A stretch of DNA of 64,000 nt from Cohnella xylanilytica (lineage in GTDB: Bacteria > Bacillota > Bacilli > Paenibacillales > Paenibacillaceae), in NCBI RefSeq assembly GCF_014212175.1, contig NZ_JACJVR010000079.1, positions 1 to 64,000 of the forward strand. Direction: 5' to 3'. Both the position numbers and the translations under genes were made by a program. Positions 41,454 to 49,746 of this stretch are shown here, piece after piece (position 1 is the stretch's first letter; every line of letters begins with the position of its first letter). A model generated the notes under the pieces. The model had not been told where the DNA came from. It did no database searches and saw nothing but the letters and a program-made list of their open reading frames with translations.

Positions 41454-42203
41454 ATGAGCGAGCAACGCGTTGCGGTAATAACGGGGGGAGCGAGCGGCAT
41501 CGGCCGCGAGACTTGCCTGCACTTCGCCCGCAAGGGCGACCGGGTCGTCGTGGCGGACTTCAACGAGGCCGGCGGCCGGGAGACGGTTCGGTTGATCGAG
41601 GACAACGGAGGGGAAGCCTGCTTCGCGCGGGTCGACGTGTCGAGCCAAGACAGCGTCGAGGCGCTGGTCGAGGAGGCCGTCGCCCGCTTCGGACGCATCG
41701 ACGTCATGTTCAACAACGCCGGGATCGGCGGCGCGGGCCCCGTCCTGGAGCAAAACATGGAGCTGTACCACCGCACGATCGGCGTCAACCAGCACGGGGT
41801 CGCCTACGGCATCATGGCCGCCGGCCGGAAGATGAAGGAGCTCGGCATCAAGGGAGTCATTATCAACACCGCCTCCGTGTTCGGCTTCCTCGCCTCGCCC
41901 GGCACGTTCGCCTACCACGCGACCAAGGGCGCGGTCGTCATGATGTCCAAGTCCGCGGCGCTGGAGCTCGCTCCTTACGGCATTCGCGTCGTGGCGATCG
42001 CCCCCGGCGCGGTGGACACGCCGATCCTTCAAGGGTACAAAAATGCCGGCCTCATCGACAGCATGCGCGCCAAGGTGATGGGCGGAGAGCTGACGAAGCC
42101 GGAAGCGATCGCGAAGTCGGTGTACCTAATCTCTCTCGAGGACGCCGAAGCGATCAACGGCAGCGTCGTCATGGTCGACCAAGGCTACGCTTCGTTCAAA
42201 TAA
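41454..42203 (+). CDS. Short-chain dehydrogenase/reductase (SDR)
   Basis: A 249-residue classical SDR: nucleotide motif TGGASGIG, NNAGIGG, catalytic Ser around NTASVFGF and YHATK with the Tyr and Lys, then APGAVDTP. The acidic residue after the second strand (ADFNEAGG) suggests NAD preference. GGGAGGG precedes the ATG. It is followed by a strong terminator and a LysR gene. The substrate is unknown. Confidence 0.93.
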   Translation: MSEQRVAVITGGASGIGRETCLHFARKGDRVVVADFNEAGGRETVRLIEDNGGEACFARVDVSSQDSVEALVEEAVARFGRIDVMFNNAGIGGAGPVLEQNMELYHRTIGVNQHGVAYGIMAAGRKMKELGIKGVIINTASVFGFLASPGTFAYHATKGAVVMMSKSAALELAPYGIRVVAIAPGAVDTPILQGYKNAGLIDSMRAKVMGGELTKPEAIAKSVYLISLEDAEAINGSVVMVDQGYASFK

Positions 42204-42216
42204 CGGGACGCCTGCG

Positions 42217-42262
42217 AAGGACAAGCCGCCGCGCCTTATGGCCGGCCGCTTGTCCTTTTTTT
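42217..42262 (+). terminator. Terminator after the SDR gene
   Basis: The ten-base arms AAGGACAAGC / GCTTGTCCTT enclose a GC-rich loop and are followed by a seven-T run. Confidence 0.88.
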
Positions 42263-42379
42263 GGTTCTCCCGCTTTTCCGCCGGAATGGCCCGTCCCCTC
42301 GCCGACTTGCCCCGCTTCGACCCGCGAGCTATAGTGGACCTAGTACGAATCGGACCGCGGGGAGGAGACCAAGGAGACC

Positions 42380-43291
42380 ATGAACCTGGAGCAGCTGGAA
42401 TGCGTCGTCGAGGTAGCCAAGACCGGCACCCTGACCGGCGCCGCCCGCAACCTGCACATCACCCTGTCCGCCGTGAGCCAATCGATCTCCGCCCTCGAGA
42501 CGGAGCTCGGCGTCGTTCTGTTCAAGCGGTCCCGCACCGGATCCGAGCCGACGCCCGAAGGCCAGCGGATCGTCCGGCTCGCCTTCGAGATCGCGGGCAA
42601 AGTCCAGGAGCTTCGGAACGAGGCGGCCGGCCTCTCCCGGGACCAGGCCGGGGAGCTGAAGCTCGCGACGATCCCCGGTCCCCTCTCCCTCGCGGTCGAC
42701 GCCGTCATCGGCTTCAAGAAGGAGTACCCGCGCATCTCCGTCGAGATCGTCGAGACGGGAACGGCCGAGATCGAAGACGACATTCGCCATAACCGGGCCG
42801 ACATCGGCCTGACCGTCCTGCACGAAGAGAAGAGCCCGAGCCGGGGACTGGTCTTCGGCAAGCTGATGGATGCGAAGATGGTCGTCGCCGTCAGCCGCCA
42901 ATCGCCCCTCGCTCACGGGAAGACGGTGAAGCCGCAGGAGCTGGCCGGACTGCCGCTCGTGCTGTACAAGGACGAGACGGTCAAGGCCTACATGGAGCGG
43001 ATCTGCGCGGCCTACGGCCCGATCGCCGTCCTGTTCTCGACGAACAATACCGAAGCGATCCGCAAGTCGGTCAAGGAGGGCATCGCCGGCACGGTCGGCC
43101 TCGACTTCTCCTTCGCCGGCCTGCAGGCTTACATGCGGGAAGAGATCGTCACGCTGCCCCTCGAGCTGCCCGATCCGGAGCCGATCTACCTCGGCTGGCT
43201 GCGCTCGGAGGAGAAGGCCTTCTCGAACGCCGCCCGGCTGTTCATCGGCAAGCTGAAGGACGCCCTCGAAGCGCTTCGCCCGCCGATCTAG
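42380..43291 (+). CDS. LysR-family transcriptional regulator
   Basis: A 303-residue regulator: an N-terminal helix-turn-helix (MNLEQLECVVEVAKTGTLTGAARNLHITLSAVSQSISALE), then a periplasmic-binding-type effector domain (about 90-295) typical of the CysB/LysR fold. The start is well placed downstream of GGAGGAGACCAAGGAG. Its stop overlaps the stop region of the convergent DUF523 gene by four bases. Targets are unknown; the upstream SDR is separated by a terminator. Confidence 0.93.
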   Translation: MNLEQLECVVEVAKTGTLTGAARNLHITLSAVSQSISALETELGVVLFKRSRTGSEPTPEGQRIVRLAFEIAGKVQELRNEAAGLSRDQAGELKLATIPGPLSLAVDAVIGFKKEYPRISVEIVETGTAEIEDDIRHNRADIGLTVLHEEKSPSRGLVFGKLMDAKMVVAVSRQSPLAHGKTVKPQELAGLPLVLYKDETVKAYMERICAAYGPIAVLFSTNNTEAIRKSVKEGIAGTVGLDFSFAGLQAYMREEIVTLPLELPDPEPIYLGWLRSEEKAFSNAARLFIGKLKDALEALRPPI

Positions 43292-43761
43292 CGCGACGCC
43301 CCGTCGATCGATGCCAGCTCCCGCTCGACTTCGTCCAGCTGATCCTCCCCGAACACCTTGAATCCGTTGTCCCGCAGCAGCGCCGTCGTTCGCCCCTGCC
43401 CTTCCGCGAGCGTATCGGTGAACGTCCCGTCGTAGATGCGCAGCGTGCCGCAAGAAGGGCTGTCCTGCTTGAGAATGGCGAGCGCGATTTCGTGTTCCTT
43501 CGCCAGCTTCAGCGCGGCTTGCGCTCCCTTCTCGAATTCGGCGGTGACGTCCGCGCCGGCCCCCGTCAGCACGCGGTCTCCCACGATCTGGGCGTCCGGC
43601 CGCGGGGTCGGAAGGCCTCCGGTCACCTCCGGGCAGATGTGCACCATTCGCCCTTCTTCGTACCAGCGAATGAACCGCGGGTCGAGGCAAGGCACGTCCC
43701 CGTTGTCGTACCGCACTTTATGCCCGAGCAAACAGGCGCTTACGAGAATTTTACGGGCCAT
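43288..43761 (-). CDS. DUF523 family protein
   Basis: A 157-residue protein with the DUF523 signatures ILVSACLLGHKVRYDNG, HICPEVTGGLPTPRP and KQDSPSCGTLRIYDGTF. Conserved cysteines (SACLLG, ICPE, SPSCG) suggest metal or cluster binding. The function of the family is not established. The ATG at 43761 follows GGAAGGAGAG; the seven codons upstream are excluded. It is convergent with, and overlaps by four bases, the LysR gene. Confidence 0.92.
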   Translation of the reverse strand: MARKILVSACLLGHKVRYDNGDVPCLDPRFIRWYEEGRMVHICPEVTGGLPTPRPDAQIVGDRVLTGAGADVTAEFEKGAQAALKLAKEHEIALAILKQDSPSCGTLRIYDGTFTDTLAEGQGRTTALLRDNGFKVFGEDQLDEVERELASIDGASR

Positions 43762-43972
43762 CGCCGCTCTCCTTCCAGCCATTCGGCATTTCCTTTTTTT
43801 ATCAATGTAAGGGATAATTCCTTATAATTCAATCGGATTTTGCGTTTTTACCGCTTCCGTTCGTTATAAGTTACTATACATTAGTTAGCCAAGTGGTTAT
43901 ACTAAGGGTTAGATTGGCACAGTTATTCGACCTATCTCGGCATCGAACCGAACTTGAACAGGAGGATTCATC

Positions 43973-44572
43973 ATGAGCACTCTGAAGACCGAAGTCGCGC
44001 AAGCGCGGCAAGCCGCTTACCCGATCGACGAGGTGAACCTGAACCGCTGGTCCCCCCGCTCCTTCCTCGAGAAGGAAGTGCCGGAGACGACTCTCAAAAG
44101 CGTGCTGGAAGCGGCCCGTTGGGCTCCGTCCGCCTTTAACTTCCAGCCTTGGCGATTCATCGTCGCCCGCACCCGCGAGGAACGCGAGACGTTCTTCCCG
44201 TTCATCAACGAATTCAACCGTTCCTGGTGCGAGAAGGCTCCCGTTCTCGTCCTGATCGTCTCCAAGAAGGTATCGGACAAAGGAGACTTCGTCTCGCACG
44301 CGTTCGACACCGGTTCCGCCTGGGGCCTCTTCGCCCTGGAAGCGACGAGGCAAGGGCTGGCTACCCACGCGATGCTCGGCTTCGACCAAGCCAAGGCGCG
44401 CGAGATCCTCGGAGTTCCGGAGGAGTACGCCATCCAGGCGCTCGTGGCCCTCGGCTACCAAGGTCCGAAGGAGAACCTGCCGGACGGCATGCGCGAGCGC
44501 GAAGTCCCTTCCCCGCGCCTGCCGATCGAAGAGATCGCCTTCCAGGGATCGTTCGGCCGTCCGCTGAAGTAA
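43973..44572 (+). CDS. Nitroreductase-family FMN oxidoreductase
   Basis: A 199-residue single-domain nitroreductase: RWSPRSFLEKEVPE, ARWAPSAFNFQPWRFIVA (FMN phosphate site) and a C-terminal ALVALGYQG. It would use NAD(P)H to reduce nitro compounds, quinones or similar substrates. ACAGGAGGATTC precedes the ATG. The 210-bp upstream region has several A/T-rich imperfect palindromes and TATACT near 43898, possibly a regulated promoter. It is followed by a clear terminator. Confidence 0.93.
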   Translation: MSTLKTEVAQARQAAYPIDEVNLNRWSPRSFLEKEVPETTLKSVLEAARWAPSAFNFQPWRFIVARTREERETFFPFINEFNRSWCEKAPVLVLIVSKKVSDKGDFVSHAFDTGSAWGLFALEATRQGLATHAMLGFDQAKAREILGVPEEYAIQALVALGYQGPKENLPDGMREREVPSPRLPIEEIAFQGSFGRPLK

Positions 44573-44587
44573 TCGTCGGCATGGAGA

Positions 44588-44619
44588 AAAAGCGCCTTTC
44601 GCGGGCGCTTTTTTTTTTT
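44588..44619 (+). terminator. Terminator after the nitroreductase gene
   Basis: The stem AAAAGCGCC / GGCGCTTTT is followed by a run of about ten T. Confidence 0.9.
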
Positions 44620-44740
44620 ATTTATCCAATTGTCGCCGGAACCGGAGTCAGGTACGCGCAAACTCTCGGCGCGGCTCAAGCCCCGCAAAGCTCAGTCCGA
44701 ATAATAGCCAGCATGCGAGCGGGTCCTCCTCCGATTTGTT

Positions 44741-44824
44741 ATAACCTCTAAAATAACTATTTACAGGTTATGAAAAATCGGTTACGATGCATGTGTAACC
44801 CCTAAAATGAATTTTATAGGTTAT
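44741..44824 (+). promoter_or_regulatory. Twin inverted repeats on the promoter of the MBL-CGNR operon
   Basis: Two related palindromes share TAACCYCTAAAA and TTTAYAGGTTAT arms: one at 44741-44771, the other at 44795-44824, centres about 53 bp apart (five helical turns). The first overlaps a predicted -35 (TTTACA, 44760-44765; TACGAT -10 at 44783-44788; 17-bp spacer), and the second lies downstream of the start site, before the ATG at 44847. This looks like a two-operator repression site, possibly bound by the downstream CGNR protein. Confidence 0.65.
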
Positions 44825-44846
44825 AAACGAGAGGACGGGAAAACAA

Positions 44847-45584
44847 ATGAATCTTCAGAAGCTGCCCTGGGCGGGCATCCGCGTTCAAGCCGGCGCGACG
44901 AGCGTTGCGATCGATCCTTTGTATCATTTTCCGGCCAAGTACGGCGAGTCTCGCGAACCCTTGTACCCGCTGGGCGAATTCGGGGCGGTCGATGCCGTGC
45001 TGATCACCCATCACCATGCCGACCACTTCGACCCGGAGGCGATCAAGACGTTCTATGGAGCGGACACTCCCGTGTTCCTTCCGGCGGAGACGGCTCATCT
45101 GGCACGGGAGGCGGGGCTTGCGAACGTGCGCGGCGCGGGTGCCGGAGAGACGTTCGAGATCGGCTCGCTTCGGGCGACCGCGGCACCTGCGGTAGACGGA
45201 ATGGGAGACCCTCAGGTGTCGTGGGTCGTGGAAGGCGACGGCAAGCGGATCTTCCATGGCGGGGATACGCTCTGGCACGGATACTGGTGGGCGGTCGCCG
45301 CCGAGCACGGCCCCTTCGACGCCGCGTGCCTTCCGGTGAACGGCGCCGTTCTGGAGCTGCCCGGCCGGACGCCGAGCGGCCAGCCGATCTGCCTGACGCC
45401 CGAGCAGGCCGTCGCGGCGGCGGTCGTCCTCGGCGCGAAGAGACTCGTCCCGATCCACTACGTCGCCATCCACCATCCGCCGCTCTACCGGGAGACTTCG
45501 GACATTCCGGATCGCCTGGCCGCCGCCGCGCGTGATAGAATACAACTGAACGTCCTGCAAGCCAAAGAGACGCTGCGGCTGTAA
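44847..45584 (+). CDS. Metallo-beta-lactamase-fold hydrolase (UlaG/RomA-like)
   Basis: A 245-residue MBL-fold protein with the metal motif THHHADHFD, later GGDTLWHGYW and a final PIHYVAIHH. The short N-terminus (LPWAGIRVQAGATSVAIDPLY) resembles the UlaG/YfnI-like branch that opens lactone rings or phosphodiesters. Its ribosome site GAGAGGACGGGAAAACAA is weak and distant. It is followed after 41 bp by the CGNR regulator gene. The substrate is unknown. Confidence 0.9.
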   Translation: MNLQKLPWAGIRVQAGATSVAIDPLYHFPAKYGESREPLYPLGEFGAVDAVLITHHHADHFDPEAIKTFYGADTPVFLPAETAHLAREAGLANVRGAGAGETFEIGSLRATAAPAVDGMGDPQVSWVVEGDGKRIFHGGDTLWHGYWWAVAAEHGPFDAACLPVNGAVLELPGRTPSGQPICLTPEQAVAAAVVLGAKRLVPIHYVAIHHPPLYRETSDIPDRLAAAARDRIQLNVLQAKETLRL

Positions 45585-45625
45585 TCCGGCCGCGGTATAC
45601 GCCTCTCGATCGGAGATGAACGAAC

Positions 45626-46201
45626 GTGGAACGAACCGTCAACACGCTGGGCGGAGCCTTATGGATCAACCTGGCCAATACGATCCGCATGCAGGATAAG
45701 AAGCGAACCGACCGGCTGCTCGATCCGGCCGCGGAGCGGCAATGGCTGGAGGACAACGGCCTGTCGGCCTTCGCGGAGACGGTCTCCGGCGAATCCGCCC
45801 ACGCCTTGCTCGTCGAGCTGCGGGAGCTGGTCTTCCGCGTTCTCGCCGACCTGGAGCGGAACGGGGAGCTCTCGGAGGAGTCTCTCCGTCTTCTGCAAGA
45901 GAGAGCCGCTTCCCTGACTCTGGAGATGGCCATTCACCAAGAAGAGGGCTCTCTCCAGCTCTCCTATATGGGAAAAGCGGGGCCGGACGCCATCGCCTAT
46001 CCGATCGTCCGCTCCCTCGCGGACACGCTGGCGGCGGTGCCGGCGGACCGGATCCGCAAGTGCGAGCACGACGATTGCCTCTTGCGCTTCGTCGATACGT
46101 CCAAGAGCGGCAAGAGGCGCTGGTGCAGCATGGAGACGTGCGGCAACCGGCACAAGGCCGCCGAGTTCTACGCGAAGAGAAGACGCCGGGCGGAGGGGTA
46201 G
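45626..46201 (+). CDS. CGNR zinc-finger / ABATE-domain putative regulator
   Basis: A 191-residue protein: an N-terminal alpha-helical ABATE-like domain (NTLGGALWINLANTIRMQ) and a C-terminal treble-clef CGNR zinc finger with CEHDDC and RWCSMETCGNRHKAAEFYAKRR. CGNR proteins are thought to be stress-related transcription factors. The GTG start follows GGAG by ten bases. It probably regulates the operon through the twin palindromes upstream of the MBL gene (inference). Confidence 0.9.
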   Translation: MERTVNTLGGALWINLANTIRMQDKKRTDRLLDPAAERQWLEDNGLSAFAETVSGESAHALLVELRELVFRVLADLERNGELSEESLRLLQERAASLTLEMAIHQEEGSLQLSYMGKAGPDAIAYPIVRSLADTLAAVPADRIRKCEHDDCLLRFVDTSKSGKRRWCSMETCGNRHKAAEFYAKRRRRAEG

Positions 46202-46212
46202 CCGCCCGGCGT
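46183..46212. terminator. Hairpin between the CGNR gene and the beta-propeller gene
   Basis: The perfect eleven-base arms ACGCCGGGCGG / CCGCCCGGCGT flank an eight-base loop overlapping the CGNR stop codon. There is no clear T run, but the position between two convergent stops favours a transcription barrier. Confidence 0.55.
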
Positions 46213-46218
46213 CCGTCG

Positions 46219-47490
46219 TTATCCCGCCGCTTCGCCTTTATAAAACTGCAGCACCGCGCCCCAATTCCATTGCTCGTAGAAGTTCGGGCCGAGATCGAGG
46301 GAGCGGATCCACTCCTTCGCCCCGCGGCCTTCCGGATCGGCCACGAAGACGCTCGCCGTCTTCCGGTCGGACCGCACCCAGGCGAGCGTACGCTGCGCCG
46401 GCAGGTAGACCGGGCCGTAGTCGCCCGCCGTCCGCGGCTTCGGGGTCAGCCGCTTCTGGCGCCGGTCGTCCAAGCCGATTCCGACGAGGAAGGGGAACGG
46501 GCGCGCGCCCGGATCCGCGTTCCACCGGGCCTGCTCCTTCGCCCGGGACGCGACGATGCGCGCCGGCCCTTCCCACGCGAACCCCTGGTCGACGTAGCCC
46601 GCCGGCGTATACGAGGCCGGCTTGCCCAGCGGAATCTTCGCGACCCGCAGCGTCTTGTTCGCCGTCGCTTCCCGGCCGATCCCGGCGATATAAGCCAGCT
46701 CGTCTCCCCTATCCGCCCATTCGAACCACGATTCGTTGTTCGCCATCCGGTCGACCCGCTGGAAGGTCGAGCCGTCCGCGGAGAGGACGCACAGCGTATT
46801 GTCGTCCGCCGACAGGGAAGCGGTCGGCGTCGCCAGGAACGCCATCCATCGCCCGTCCGCCGACCACTTGAAGAGACTCGTGCCGACGGCGAAGAAGTCG
46901 TCCGACCGCGCCGGCAGCGTGTAGATCGTATGCGCCGGAGCCGGACCGCCGTCCGGTCCCGCGAGCGGAAGGCTCAAGATCCGCACCGGCGTCCAGCTTC
47001 CGTCCGGCAGGAGGCTCGCCTGGGACGACGCGACGAAGCCGCGCCCGTCCGGCCGCCAGGAGAACCGGCCGATTCCCGAGGCGGCCGCGGTCGGCTTGTC
47101 CGGGCGGCCCGCGTCGATCCAGTAGAGCCGGTCCTCCGATTGGAAGGCGAGCCGATCGCCCGTCGGCGCCCATTCGAACCGGTTGCCGGCGTCGGCGGAG
47201 ATTCGCCGGCCTTGCGGCTCTCCGATTTTCCGAAGCCACAGCTCCCGTTCCTGCTCGCCCCGCGTATAAGCGATCCACCTTCCGTCTTCCGACCACCTCG
47301 GATTCCGCGCGAACTCGCCCGTCGTGAGCCGCGTCTCCCGATTCCCTTCTCTCGTCCACAGATCGCCCTGGCGGACGAAGGCCGCCTTCAAGGCGGGGGA
47401 CGGCGGCTCGGCCCCGGCGGCGGGAGCCCCTGCCAGCCATCCCAGAATCGCCGCCAGCCAGACGAGAACAAACCCTCTATTCGGCCCCAT
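46219..47490 (-). CDS. Secreted TolB/PD40-like beta-propeller protein
   Basis: A 423-residue protein with a signal peptide (GFVLVWLAAILGWLAGAPAAGA) and repeated beta-propeller blades: NPRWSEDGRWIAYTR, RFEWAPTGDRLAFQS, RFSWRPDGRGFVASS, LFKWSADGRWMAFLA and WFEWADRGDELAYIA. This WxxDGxxIAY repeat is the PD40/TolB type. No catalytic domain is attached, so it is probably an extracytoplasmic binding scaffold. The ATG at 47490 is 11 bases after GAAGGAG; a long upstream frame extension is rejected. It is divergent from the MarR gene. Confidence 0.82.
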   Translation of the reverse strand: MGPNRGFVLVWLAAILGWLAGAPAAGAEPPSPALKAAFVRQGDLWTREGNRETRLTTGEFARNPRWSEDGRWIAYTRGEQERELWLRKIGEPQGRRISADAGNRFEWAPTGDRLAFQSEDRLYWIDAGRPDKPTAAASGIGRFSWRPDGRGFVASSQASLLPDGSWTPVRILSLPLAGPDGGPAPAHTIYTLPARSDDFFAVGTSLFKWSADGRWMAFLATPTASLSADDNTLCVLSADGSTFQRVDRMANNESWFEWADRGDELAYIAGIGREATANKTLRVAKIPLGKPASYTPAGYVDQGFAWEGPARIVASRAKEQARWNADPGARPFPFLVGIGLDDRRQKRLTPKPRTAGDYGPVYLPAQRTLAWVRSDRKTASVFVADPEGRGAKEWIRSLDLGPNFYEQWNWGAVLQFYKGEAAG

Positions 47491-47571
47491 ATCGCCGCAA
47501 CTCCTTCGCTTCCGGATTCGCTTACCGGTATACGGTAACCATTTCCGGAAGGGGACATTCCGGCTGGCGGG

Positions 47572-47614
47572 TTGACAGGGCGGCCCTTTTCGGAATATCT
47601 TTATTTTAAGATAT
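47572..47614 (+). promoter_or_regulatory. MarR promoter with overlapping operator
   Basis: A perfect -35 TTGACA (47572-47577) is followed, 17-18 bp on, by a weak -10 (ATATCT/TATCTT) that is part of a perfect inverted repeat ATATCTT-N6-AAGATAT (47595-47614). The repeat resembles MarR-family operators such as those of MhqR, so autoregulation is likely. Confidence 0.65.
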
Positions 47615-47657
47615 GCAATTGGGGTTATCTGCCCCGGAAAGGCGGTCGATCCGCTCC

Positions 47658-48101
47658 ATGCGTCCGGACGATCAAGAACAATCCTTGCAGCTCTATATCG
47701 CGCTCTCCCGGGCAAGCCAGTGGGTGAACGCCCACGCCGATCGGGACATCAAGCGCCACGGCATGAACCGGACCGAGTTCGGGGTGCTCGAGCTCCTCTA
47801 CCACAAGGGAGCCCAGCCGATCCAGCAGATCGGCAGCAAGGTGCTGATGAGCAGCGGCAACATCACGTACGTCGTCGACAAGCTGGAGCAGAAGGGGTTC
47901 GCCCTGCGCAAGGCTTCGACCGAGGACCGGCGGCTGATCTACGCGGAGATTACGGACCAAGGGAGGGCGTTCATCGAGGACGTGTTCCCGAATCACGCGG
48001 AAGCGATCGGAAGAGCCGTCGGCGGTCTGTCGGAGGAAGAGAAGGCTCTCGCGGCCCGGCTCCTGAAGAAGCTCGGCAAGTACGCGCAGGAGACCTACTA
48101 A
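47658..48101 (+). CDS. MarR-family transcriptional regulator
   Basis: A 147-residue winged-helix repressor: NRTEFGVLELLYHKGAQPIQQIGSKVLMSSGNITYVVDKLEQKGFALRKASTEDRRLIYAEITDQG contains the recognition helix and the wing with the DRR motif. The flanking helices form the dimer interface. The start at 47658 gives the usual family length; ATG at 47613 lies within the proposed operator and is less likely. The target may be itself only, since the next gene is 350 bp away. Confidence 0.9.
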   Translation: MRPDDQEQSLQLYIALSRASQWVNAHADRDIKRHGMNRTEFGVLELLYHKGAQPIQQIGSKVLMSSGNITYVVDKLEQKGFALRKASTEDRRLIYAEITDQGRAFIEDVFPNHAEAIGRAVGGLSEEEKALAARLLKKLGKYAQETY

Positions 48102-48169
48102 AGGCGAGCGCCGCGGCGGCTCTCGTCCTCCCGGCATTCCCCGGGCTTCCGGCTCCCCTCGGCCTCCCC

Positions 48170-48255
48170 GGTTCTCCCGGCTCTACCAGCTCTCCCGGCT
48201 CTCCCAGCTCTCCCAGCTCTCCAGCCTCTTCCAGCTCTCCCGGCTCTCTCGGCGC
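48170..48255. repeat. Degenerate 9-bp minisatellite
   Basis: Around nine copies of a CTCTCCCAG/CTCTCCCGG-type unit form a pyrimidine-rich strand. It lies in the 353-bp gap (48102-48454) between the MarR gene and the next small gene, where I find no supportable coding sequence. Confidence 0.8.
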
Positions 48256-48454
48256 TTCCATCTCTCCGCTCCTCCCCGCGCGTGGGGCCGTCTTCGAAGA
48301 GCCGACGGAAGGAGCGCTATTCCTTCGAAGCCGCCAAGCCTCCCCCTTCCCCCCGTACCTGCCCGCCGCGTTTCTCGCCGGCTCCCGCACCTCCTCCTGG
48401 GCATTCGCATAGGATGCAGCAGTTCCATTCGCGCGCCATAAGGAGGATACCGCC

Positions 48455-48799
48455 ATGAGCTTGCCTTACCGGGCCGAACCGCAGGTCGTGTACCAGGCAT
48501 CGGACGACATCAAGAACTGGGTGAAGGCCCACACGGCCCATATGCACGGCATCTGCGGCCACTGCCTGCATCGCACGGTCCGCGCCGAGACGCTGGACGG
48601 GGAAGTGTTCGAAGGCACCCTCGTCCACTACGACCGGGGAGTCGTCTATCTGATGCAGCCGCACTCTCCCCAAGAACGCTTCTTCCCCGGACCGGGGTTC
48701 GGCCCCGGCTTCGGGCCGGGATTCGGACCTGGATTCGGAGGACCCGGATTCGTTCTTCCCCTCGTCCTGTTCAACCTTCTGACCCTGTCGCTGCTGTAG
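48455..48799 (+). CDS. Small conserved protein with CGHC motif and GFGP repeats
   Basis: 114 residues: a globular N-terminal half (HMHGICGHCLHRTVRAETLDGEVFEGTLVHYDRGVVYL) that looks like a small beta-barrel with a CGHC pair, then a GFGPGFGPGFGPGFG repeat, then a hydrophobic tail (FVLPLVLFNLLTLSLL). The ATG has a clear AAGGAGG site. It is followed after 42 bp by another small protein with its own AAAGGAG site, so the two are probably one operon. I do not recognise a function; a surface or spore-coat role would fit the composition (inference). Confidence 0.8.
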   Translation: MSLPYRAEPQVVYQASDDIKNWVKAHTAHMHGICGHCLHRTVRAETLDGEVFEGTLVHYDRGVVYLMQPHSPQERFFPGPGFGPGFGPGFGPGFGGPGFVLPLVLFNLLTLSLL

Positions 48800-48841
48800 T
48801 CGCCGGTCAACCCTATTCTCGTCAAAAGGAGCTTGATCGCC

Positions 48842-49132
48842 ATGTCGTTCATGCCGCCCATGGGACCGCAAGGGCCTCAGCAGCCGCCGGGGTCGCCGCC
48901 TCCCCAGACCGTCCCGCCGCGGCCTCAGACGGCCACGCTCGCCGTCGATCCCGGCGCGATCCGCCGCTGCCTGTTCCGCAACACCTACGTGTGGATGCGG
49001 TCCGGCAACAACTTCTGGTTCTACCCGACCTTCGTCGGCAGGACGTCCGTCGCCGGCTTCCGTTGGACCGGCTTCTCCTGGGTATACACCGGATTGGATC
49101 TGCGCACCATCGAGTCGTTCACCTGCTTCTGA
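48842..49132 (+). CDS. Small conserved protein, Pro/Gly-rich N-terminus
   Basis: 96 residues from the ATG at 48842 (after AAAGGAG). The first 35 residues are rich in Pro, Gly and Gln; the remaining 60 form a compact aromatic-rich domain (RRCLFRNTYVWMRSGNNFWFYPTFVGRTSVAGFRW) ending IESFTCF. It pairs with the upstream GFGP-repeat protein. The function is unknown. Confidence 0.8.
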   Translation: MSFMPPMGPQGPQQPPGSPPPQTVPPRPQTATLAVDPGAIRRCLFRNTYVWMRSGNNFWFYPTFVGRTSVAGFRWTGFSWVYTGLDLRTIESFTCF

Positions 49133-49244
49133 GGCGTTCGATTGTCCCCAGGGCCGTCTCCGGTTCGCTCGGAACCGCGAGGCGGCTCTTCTCGCTTCGT
49201 CGCGGCGCTTCGGCGTCCTTACGCGGCCCGGGCTAAGCCGGGCC

Positions 49245-49679
49245 TCACGTCCCTTCTGCGCATTCCGGGCACACCCCGAACAGCTCGAGGCGGTAGTCCT
49301 CGATGCGGTACGAGCCGTGCAGCTTCGGCAGATCCTTGGCGATCGGCGGCTCATCCGTCTCCACGTCCCGTATCTGCCCGCAGCTCCGGCACGTGAAGTG
49401 GCAGCGTTCCCCGCTCGCCATCTCGTAATGGAGCACCCGCTGGCCGCCGCCCGCGAGCTCGGCGACGACCCCGATCTCCTTCAGCGCCCTCAGCGTATTG
49501 TAGATCGTCGCCTGGCTGACGAAGGGGAACCGCGCGTGAACCTTCTCGAACAGCTGCTCGGCCGTCGGATGGGACATCTCCGTCAGAAGCCTCAGCACTT
49601 CCATCCTCTGCGGCGTCATCCGCATCCCCCGGTCCTTGAACCGGCCGACGATCTCTTCGACGCTCCAATTCTCGCGCAT
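49245..49679 (-). CDS. perR: Peroxide-responsive repressor PerR (Fur family)
   Basis: A 144-residue Fur-family protein: a winged helix with MRMTPQRMEVLRLLTEMSHPTAEQLFEKV and FPFVSQATIYNTLRALKEIGVV, then a metal-binding half with HFTCRSCG and CPEC, the two structural-zinc cysteine pairs. The divergent catalase and the PerR-type box between them identify it as PerR rather than Fur or Zur. Iron-catalysed histidine oxidation in PerR releases the DNA under peroxide stress. GGGGGGAG precedes the ATG. Confidence 0.9.
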   Translation of the reverse strand: MRENWSVEEIVGRFKDRGMRMTPQRMEVLRLLTEMSHPTAEQLFEKVHARFPFVSQATIYNTLRALKEIGVVAELAGGGQRVLHYEMASGERCHFTCRSCGQIRDVETDEPPIAKDLPKLHGSYRIEDYRLELFGVCPECAEGT

Positions 49680-49746
49680 AAAGCTCCCCCCCGCTCGAAT
49701 AGTCCTAGATTAGACATAAAGGAACAAATAATGTAACCGTTTTACA

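Noticed and set aside
47971..48500. Minus-strand frames with Gly-Glu-Leu repeats over the minisatellite
   Set aside because: They are direct translations of the 9-bp repeat, without start signals or domain features.
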